Shown piece by piece: positions 54,408 through 59,825 of a stretch of DNA of 59,825 nucleotides. The notes below the pieces were generated by a model. It ran no database searches. It was given only the letters and a program-made list of their open reading frames with translations, and was not told the origin of the DNA. The position numbers were made by a program, and so were the translations under genes. Source of the stretch: an uncultured Thiodictyon sp. (GTDB lineage Bacteria > Pseudomonadota > Gammaproteobacteria > Chromatiales > Chromatiaceae); NCBI RefSeq assembly GCF_903946935.1, contig NZ_CAJAXH010000083.1, positions 1-59,825 on the forward strand, given 5' to 3'. Within the stretch, counting starts at the first letter, position 1. The number at the start of each line of letters is the position of its first letter.

Positions 54408-56843
54408 ATGAGAACCCGACGACGGCTGAGTTTCAGTTCTGCGCTCTTGGGGCCAGCGGCCTGGCTCCTGCTGTTGCTTTGCCTGCTCGCCCGGCCGCTG
54501 GGTGCTAACACGCAGGCGCCGGGGCCAGCCGTGGCCGCGTCCACGGCACCGATCCCGCTCGCGCAGATCGCACCCTCCGCCACCGCGGTCGCCCAGCTCC
54601 TGCGCGGCTACGCGGCGGACCTGATCCCCGGCGGCGAGCTCGAACACATCCGTGCGACCCTGCCCGAGGTCAGCGCCCGGCTGGAGAGCGACCTGGCGCA
54701 GACCCTGGCCCTGCTGCGGGAGCAACCCTCGCTGGAGACGCTCCAGGCGCAGGAGCAAGGCTGGTCCGCCCGTCAACTCGCCCTGACGGCCTGGCTGGAG
54801 ACCCTCACCGCGCGCGCCACCAGGCTCCAAGGCGCGGCGACCCGTCTCGCCGAGTTACACGGAACCTGGACCCTGACTCGGCAAACCGCACAGGCCACCG
54901 CAAGCCCGCCCGCCCTACTCCAGCAAGCCGACGACACCCTCGCGAGCCTCGCGACGGCACAACCGCTGTATCGCGCCGAGCGCGACGAAACGCTCGCCCT
55001 TCAGGCCGCGGTCGCCCGCACGGTCGCCCAGTGCGAAGACGTCAGGACGCGCGTGCTGGAGGCCCAGGAAGGCAGCGTGAGCGACGTCTTCGCCCGCCCC
55101 GGCCGCCCCCTGTGGGACCCCGCGCTCTGGAGCCAGGGGCTGGCCACACTGCCGGAGCGCGCGCACCGGATCGGCGCGACACTCCGTACACAGTGGAGCC
55201 GGTATCTGCACGACCCGGCAAAACGGCTGCCGCTGCATCTGGCGATCTTCTTCGCCACCCTGATCGCGCTGCGCGCGGCCCGGGGACGACTGCGACGGGA
55301 CGCCGCGGGCGAGGACATCGCACGCATCGCCGTCGTCTTCGACCGCCCCATCGCCGCCGCACTGATGGTCGCACTCGTGTTTGCGACCAGCCTCCCGTCA
55401 CCCGCACCGCCCGAGGTCAAGAATCTGTTGGGGGCGCTCGCACTGGTGCCGATGATCCTGCTTGCCCGCCCCTTAGTGGACGCAGCGATCCGCCCGGGGC
55501 TCTACACCCTGGGGCTGCTGTTCGCGCTGGATCGGGTGCGCTACACCTTCGGCGGCGTCCCGCCCGTGGTCGATCAAGCCATCCTGTTCGCGGAGTCGCT
55601 CGTCGCGGGGGGCATGGCGCTGTGGCTGCTCCGGAACCTGAGGGCGCGCCAGCGCAAGGCGCCGCCGGCGGACCTGCACTGGGTCTGGCGGCTCCTGGCA
55701 GTGACGGCCCTGGCCGTGTCGACAGTCGGACTGGTCGCCGCGCTGGTGGGCAGCCTGCAACTCGCCCGGCTGACCGCGCCGGCGGCCCTGGTCGGGGCCG
55801 CGTTAGCACTCCTGTTCTATACGGTCGTCGAGGTGATGAACGCCGTCATCGCCTTCGCCCTGCGGATATGGCCGCTGCAATGGCTGAACATGGTCCGCAA
55901 CCACCGCAAATGGCTGGGGCTGCGCGCCCGCCGGTTGCTCATCTGGGGCGCGGTCCTGAGCTGGTGGTATCGCTATCTGGACTATCTGGGGCTGTGGGAA
56001 CCGCTCACCGGGGGCATCGGGGACCTCCTCGCGGCCCGGCTGACGCTGGGCACCTTCAGCACCAGCGCCGGCGACCTACTGGCGTTCGCCCTCACCCTGT
56101 GGGTCGGCTATCTCTTCTCGGCGACACTGCGTTTTATCCTCGCCGAGGAGGTCTATCCGCGCAGCCGCCTGCCCGCCGGGACCTCCTACGCCACCTCGAG
56201 CCTGCTGCAATACGGCATTGCAATCCTCGCCTTCTTCATCGCCGTCGGATTCCTGGGCATCACACTCACCCAGGTGACGGTGTTCGCCGGGGCACTGGGG
56301 GTGGGCATCGGATTAGGCCTCCAGAACGTCGTACAGAACTTCGTCTCCGGGCTCATCCTGCTGTTCGAGCAACCGATCCATGTGGGCGATGCGGTCCAGG
56401 TGGGCGAATTGCAGGGACGGGTGCGCCGCATCGGCATCCGCGCCAGCGTCGTGCGCACGGTACAGGGGGCCGAGGTGATCATTCCCAATTCACAACTCAC
56501 CTCCACTCAGGTGACCAACTGGACCCTGAGCGATCGGCAACGGCGGCTCGATCTGCCGGTCGGCCTAAGCTATGGCAGCGACCCCAGCCAGGTGATCGAG
56601 CTATTGGAAGGGATCGCGCGCACCCACCCTGACATCTTGTGCGATCCGCCGCCCCGCTGCTATTTCATGGGCTATGGCGACAGCTCGATCAATTTTGAGC
56701 TGAAGGTGTGGACCGAATACGATAAGTCATTCGACGTACACAGCACAATCACCACGGCGGTCTATCAGGCCGTCTACGCGGCCGGCCTCTGCTTCCCCTT
56801 CCCACAGCGCGAGGTCCGATTGTTGTCCGATAAATCGCAATAG
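54408..56843 (+). CDS. Large MscS-family mechanosensitive channel
   Basis: A multi-domain channel releasing solutes on osmotic downshock. From ATG 54408 it has 811 residues: signal peptide or first helix (about 9-29), a periplasmic helical domain (about 40-260), about eight further membrane helices (about 265-600), and the MscS core with pore helix GALGVGIGLGLQNVVQNFV, the beta domain PIHVGDAVQVGELQGRVRRI and a cytosolic vestibule ending at FPFPQREVRLL. This is the MscK/MscM-like layout with a large periplasmic sensor. The frame also offers ATG 54387, seven codons upstream. Confidence 0.9.
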   Translation: MRTRRRLSFSSALLGPAAWLLLLLCLLARPLGANTQAPGPAVAASTAPIPLAQIAPSATAVAQLLRGYAADLIPGGELEHIRATLPEVSARLESDLAQTLALLREQPSLETLQAQEQGWSARQLALTAWLETLTARATRLQGAATRLAELHGTWTLTRQTAQATASPPALLQQADDTLASLATAQPLYRAERDETLALQAAVARTVAQCEDVRTRVLEAQEGSVSDVFARPGRPLWDPALWSQGLATLPERAHRIGATLRTQWSRYLHDPAKRLPLHLAIFFATLIALRAARGRLRRDAAGEDIARIAVVFDRPIAAALMVALVFATSLPSPAPPEVKNLLGALALVPMILLARPLVDAAIRPGLYTLGLLFALDRVRYTFGGVPPVVDQAILFAESLVAGGMALWLLRNLRARQRKAPPADLHWVWRLLAVTALAVSTVGLVAALVGSLQLARLTAPAALVGAALALLFYTVVEVMNAVIAFALRIWPLQWLNMVRNHRKWLGLRARRLLIWGAVLSWWYRYLDYLGLWEPLTGGIGDLLAARLTLGTFSTSAGDLLAFALTLWVGYLFSATLRFILAEEVYPRSRLPAGTSYATSSLLQYGIAILAFFIAVGFLGITLTQVTVFAGALGVGIGLGLQNVVQNFVSGLILLFEQPIHVGDAVQVGELQGRVRRIGIRASVVRTVQGAEVIIPNSQLTSTQVTNWTLSDRQRRLDLPVGLSYGSDPSQVIELLEGIARTHPDILCDPPPRCYFMGYGDSSINFELKVWTEYDKSFDVHSTITTAVYQAVYAAGLCFPFPQREVRLLSDKSQ

Positions 56844-56900
56844 CGGAGGCCCTCTATCCAATCGACCACTCCCACCCCGATCTCCGGCGCGGCACCCAGC

Positions 56901-56933
56901 CTTGATCGTCATTCCGGCCGGGACGCCGGAATC
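56901..56933. repeat. Solo arm of CTTGATCGTCATTCCGGCC repeat
   Basis: The first 22 bases and the following GGA.GCCGGAAT match the left arm of the 107-bp inverted pair at 42031-42137. Only one arm is clear here, close to a decayed gene fragment. Confidence 0.5.
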
Positions 56934-56968
56934 CAGGCCACGGACGGCAATCGCTCAACCAGTGCGGG

Positions 56969-57104
56969 ATGCTCGCCGAACTCGGCTCTGTCGCCTTCGC
57001 CGCCGACCTGTATGGCAACCACCGCCGGGGCCGCGCATGCCGTCACCAACCCGCAGGCCGACAGCTATGGCGTCCCCAGGCTCAAGTATAGGGGACTCAT
57101 TTGA
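56969..57104 (+). pseudogene. Dienelactone hydrolase remnant
   Basis: Two short pieces of a dienelactone hydrolase family protein are joined in different frames. MLAELGSVAFAADLYGN (from 56969) matches the early strand of the family; GAAHAVTNPQADSYGVPRLK (from about 57027) matches its C-terminal part, ending at TGA 57104. The catalytic middle with the nucleophile is gone. A large internal deletion and frame change are inferred. Recognition is by eye, so the family name should be confirmed by search. Confidence 0.65.
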
Positions 57105-57192
57105 CATGTTTAGCACATCGGATAGCATGCGCCAGTTTTCCTTTATCCTGCAAGTCGGCCTTGATCATTATTACGGCAACCCCGCGAACATT

Positions 57193-57248
57193 CGTCGCGG
57201 CCCGGGGGCCGCTCCTACCCACGTAGGAGCGGCCCCCAAGCCGCGACG
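57193..57248. repeat. Long REP-type hairpin
   Basis: Arms of 26 bases (57193-57218 and 57223-57248) pair with two G-U-type mismatches and a four-base loop; the loop-proximal arms read GCTCCTAC and GTAGGAGC. The GTAGGAGCGGCC...GCCGCGAC layout resembles REP elements common in Pseudomonas and Xanthomonas, and the block near 41990 is a related copy. Confidence 0.65.
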
Positions 57249-57508
57249 AGTTGCCACAGGTCTAGCCGGGGCGATGACCAAGGCCGGAATGTGGTATGGG
57301 ACCCTAATCTCTTATCATGCCTATCCGGTTGACTCAGGAAGACACTACCGGTAGTGTTAGCCGCACCCGATCTCTTGCGATGTCTGAGGTGATCATGGCT
57401 TAAGCCAAAGTCCCGCACCATGATCCGGCCGCGCTGCCCGATGACGTTGAAGCCCGGGAACCACTCGCCGAGCAGCAGGGGCCGCGATCACTCCTGGAAT
57501 TACAGTCC

Positions 57509-57733
57509 GTGAAAGGAAAGAAGACCGGCGCGTATCTGCCGATGGTCCACCTGATCGTCAGCAACTTGAAGCGGTGGCTGCTGGGAACGCACAAAGGCGC
57601 TGTACTGCATCACCACCTTCCCGCCTATCTTAACGAGTTCACGTTTCGGTTTAACCGGCGCTATTGGCGCGGCCCAGCCTTCCACCGCGCACTTGGCCTG
57701 ATCGTCCATGCCGATAAAATGGCCGGAGTATGA
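57509..57733 (+). pseudogene. IS1595-family (ISXO2-like) transposase fragment
   Basis: Only the C-terminal part of the transposase survives. The 74 residues contain VSNLKRWLLGTHKGAV, HLPAYLNEFTFRFNRRYWRG and FHRALGL, the highly characteristic end of ISXO2-like DDE transposases. The zinc-ribbon start and the catalytic acids are absent, so it cannot be active. No terminal inverted repeat was found. Confidence 0.75.
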
Positions 57734-57861
57734 GATACTCTACAGCGTGGCAAAAGGCGGAGTCGACGCCTGGGTTCACCCAAGCTCTCCCGCGAACCGA
57801 TGCTCGCAGGTCGAGGCCGACGGCGCCAAGGCCCAGACACTACATGTAGGGGTTACCTGAG

Positions 57862-58008
57862 CTAACCGGATAGGCATGTGACCCGCAGACTGGCGATCCG
57901 CGACGCCGTGATGGGCACCAGGATCGCTTGCAGGGTCAGCATGAACCAGCGCCAGCGCTCTTGCCCGCGGTCGGTGGCCGGGAACAGGGATTGAAATTGG
58001 GTCGCGAG
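57862..58008 (-). pseudogene. IS4-type transposase N-terminal fragment
   Basis: A 48-codon minus-strand stretch reads ATQFQSLFPATDRGQERWRW and then FMLTLQAILVPITASRIASL before a stop. It resembles the N-terminal region of IS4-like transposases. The rest of the gene is absent. Another transposase fragment lies 130 bases away in the opposite orientation. The 58009-58490 stretch has no gene I can support. Confidence 0.5.
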
Positions 58009-58490
58009 GGCGGGTAAGATCGGCCTCGAATGCGGGCTCGTTCGGTATTATAATCAATGACTTAGGCACCTCTGACGATATTCCGAAGCGCGCCCGCATT
58101 GACCTTAAGTCGCTGTATTTGAATCGCAATTGCCGGTGATGGCAGAGGTTCGCCGGGGTCGCGTCTGTTGGCGTTTCGTGTATTAGCTTCCACTAATATA
58201 AAATCATTTTTGATGTACGATTTATTGCCGCGAACCGACCTCAGTCACCGTTCCCGCTCCGACCATCCGACCGGTGTGCCGCCTAGGCCCCCAAGGACCG
58301 GTGCCAGGAATACGATAGGCGGAATGATGACCAAGGCCCCCGATAAAAAGCAGGAAACGTCAGCCAATAAATACCAATACCAAACCATTCTTCGCCAAGA
58401 ACATGCCGATAATTTTGCCGGTTTCTGCGCGAACGACAGAATAAAACACCTATTGATCGGCGTATCCATAAAGATAAAGAGGGTTGACTG

Positions 58491-59705
58491 ATGCGATCAT
58501 TTGCGATGACGGTAATATGCGCCCTGCACCTGGCGATTTTCGCCATTTCCGATGCGGCGGCTCAGGGTTCCCCTTTATACGTGAATGCCGCCGCCTCCGG
58601 CAAGAACGATGGCAGCACCTGGAGCGATGCACTGACCGATTTGCCAACGGCGCTGGCCGTGGCCAAGGCCGGCCAACAGATTTGGGTGGCTGGCGGCACC
58701 TACTATCCTACCCGGGACGACGATCGCGAAAGGTCGTTTCAACTGACGGACGCTATTTCCCTTTATGGCGGTTTTGCCGGAACCGAAGCCGACCTCGTCG
58801 AACGCGATTGGCAAACGAATCCAACTATTTTGAGCGGTAACATCACCCATGGCGACAATCCCCGAGCCAATAGCAAACATGTAGTCATCGCCGCCAACGG
58901 CGCGGTCATCGATGGCTTTGTGATCCAGGACGGTTATGGCGTGGGCGATGGAGCGCGCGGCAACTCACACCTTACCCCGCGAGAAATTCTTCAGCAGCGC
59001 GATGGCGTCGGTGCTGGCTTATTGGTTTTTCAGACCGACATAACGGTACGCAACACCGTCATTCGCAACAATGCAGCAATGAAGGGCGGCGGGGTTTTCA
59101 ACATGACCAACGTGAGCGGCAATTCCTTTAACGGAGGGCGAATTCCAGTATTCATCAATGTCGACTTTTACAACAACTACGCCCTGGCCCGCGGCGGCGC
59201 GATGTCCAATGATCTCGGCACCAACCCCATCATCATCAACTCCAGATTCATCAATAATCGCTGTGATATCAAAGGCGGGGCCATCTACAACGACTTTTCC
59301 GCATCCCCAGTTATCCTCAACTCGTCATTTGCTGCCAACACGGCCAGCAGTGCCGCTGCCATCGGTAATGATGGGACATCTTCACCCATCATCGTCAACA
59401 CCAAGATCGCCGGCAATATTGCGACCGATGCCGGGGCCGGACTTTTTCAGGGATCTTACAACGCCAATTTGATTGGGACCGAGAATGCCCCAGTGGTCAT
59501 ACGATCGGAAATCCAGGATAACGTCTCGTCAACTCACGGTGTAGCTTCTATCTCCAACTGGGGCGAGGATTGGGTCTATGCCTATGACTCGGCAATCGCC
59601 GATTGGTATTTTTCAGAGCCGGAGCTTCCGCATAAGTATCAGAAACTTGTCGAGATCGCCGATCGCTTGCGTTCCCAAACGCCGCAGGCTAGTACCGCAG
59701 GATGA
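58491..59705 (+). CDS. Secreted right-handed beta-helix protein
   Basis: A 404-residue exported protein with signal peptide 1-24 (cleavage after DAAA). It then has the DUF1565-like start LYVNAAASGKNDGSTWSDAL, followed by repeated coils of the form VFINVDFYNNYALARGGAM and IIINSRFINNRCDIKGGAIY, about one turn per 22-25 residues from 110 to 340. Such folds occur in polymorphic outer-membrane proteins and polysaccharide lyases, but no catalytic cluster is visible. AGAGGG precedes the ATG. Base composition is less GC-rich than the rest of the window, and the preceding stretch is full of decayed mobile genes, so transfer is plausible. 59706-59825 holds no clear gene. Confidence 0.85.
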   Translation: MRSFAMTVICALHLAIFAISDAAAQGSPLYVNAAASGKNDGSTWSDALTDLPTALAVAKAGQQIWVAGGTYYPTRDDDRERSFQLTDAISLYGGFAGTEADLVERDWQTNPTILSGNITHGDNPRANSKHVVIAANGAVIDGFVIQDGYGVGDGARGNSHLTPREILQQRDGVGAGLLVFQTDITVRNTVIRNNAAMKGGGVFNMTNVSGNSFNGGRIPVFINVDFYNNYALARGGAMSNDLGTNPIIINSRFINNRCDIKGGAIYNDFSASPVILNSSFAANTASSAAAIGNDGTSSPIIVNTKIAGNIATDAGAGLFQGSYNANLIGTENAPVVIRSEIQDNVSSTHGVASISNWGEDWVYAYDSAIADWYFSEPELPHKYQKLVEIADRLRSQTPQASTAG

Positions 59706-59825
59706 AAATCCTAATACCGTTTCTGAAGAGCGCGTTGTAAGATGCAAACTTCGTGATCTACTCTGGTTTTTTCGATGCCCTTGCTTCGTCCTGCGCCTGT
59801 CCTCGTAACCGATCGCGAGCGTCAA

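Noticed and set aside
58245-58469. Minus-strand frame with a hydrophobic stretch (GALVIIPPIVFLAPVL)
   Set aside because: It may be a decayed membrane-protein end, but adjacent pieces lie in other frames with stops and I cannot identify the family.
1-59825. CRISPR arrays, tRNA or rRNA genes
   Set aside because: No regularly spaced direct repeats and no cloverleaf or rRNA-like sequence were seen in any intergenic stretch; only rnpB is a clear RNA gene.

Overview
The window is about 60 kb of GC-rich chromosome from a gammaproteobacterium. Gene order and protein families fit the Chromatiales (purple sulfur bacteria and relatives): a kdsDC-lptCAB-rpoN-hpf-ptsN-hprK-rapZ-PTS run, a dcw division cluster next to rnpB, and several families of dispersed palindromic repeats. 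The order-level placement is inference; nothing here names a species.

Layout. 1-714 is repeat-rich with no convincing gene. 715-11943 (+) is a long envelope and regulatory run: a small unknown protein, KDO synthesis (kdsD, kdsC), LPS transport (lptC, lptA, lptB), sigma-54 (rpoN), hibernation factor (hpf), and a complete regulatory phosphotransferase chain (ptsN, hprK, rapZ, EIIA-Man, HPr, EI) without any sugar permease. 12.2-16.5 kb (-) is a type III restriction-modification locus with an intact methylase and a broken endonuclease. 16.7-18.2 kb holds an M23 peptidase and, divergently, a DciA-like protein. 18.4-35.3 kb (-) is the dcw cluster, read from mraZ to ftsZ and then lpxC. It has an MraZ operator and a strong promoter at its head, but murE and murB are missing from their usual places. 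RNase P RNA follows at 35.6-36.0 kb.

36-43 kb holds single genes: a hotdog thioesterase, an ammonium transporter, a Pat-type protein acetyltransferase divergent from a histone-deacetylase-like protein, and a voltage-gated K+ channel. 43.2-46.6 kb (-) is a compact sensory operon: hybrid kinase, receiver-PAS protein and Crp/Fnr regulator. 47.1-56.8 kb (+) carries a membrane protein/HlyD pair, a polyphosphate kinase 2, a DUF1254 protein, an AraC regulator, an outer-membrane barrel, a secreted unknown protein and a large MscS channel. 56.9-58.2 kb is a graveyard of gene and transposase fragments. The window ends with a beta-helix protein of lower GC.

How it works together: the left half makes and moves outer-membrane LPS, the middle builds and divides the peptidoglycan wall, and the PTS chain, RapZ, MraZ and lpxC are the points where envelope precursor supply would be balanced. 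The most useful leads are the orphaned type III methylase, the two missing mur genes, a basic tail on FtsQ, the acetyltransferase/deacetylase pair, and five repeat families, one of which supplies the dciA stop codon.
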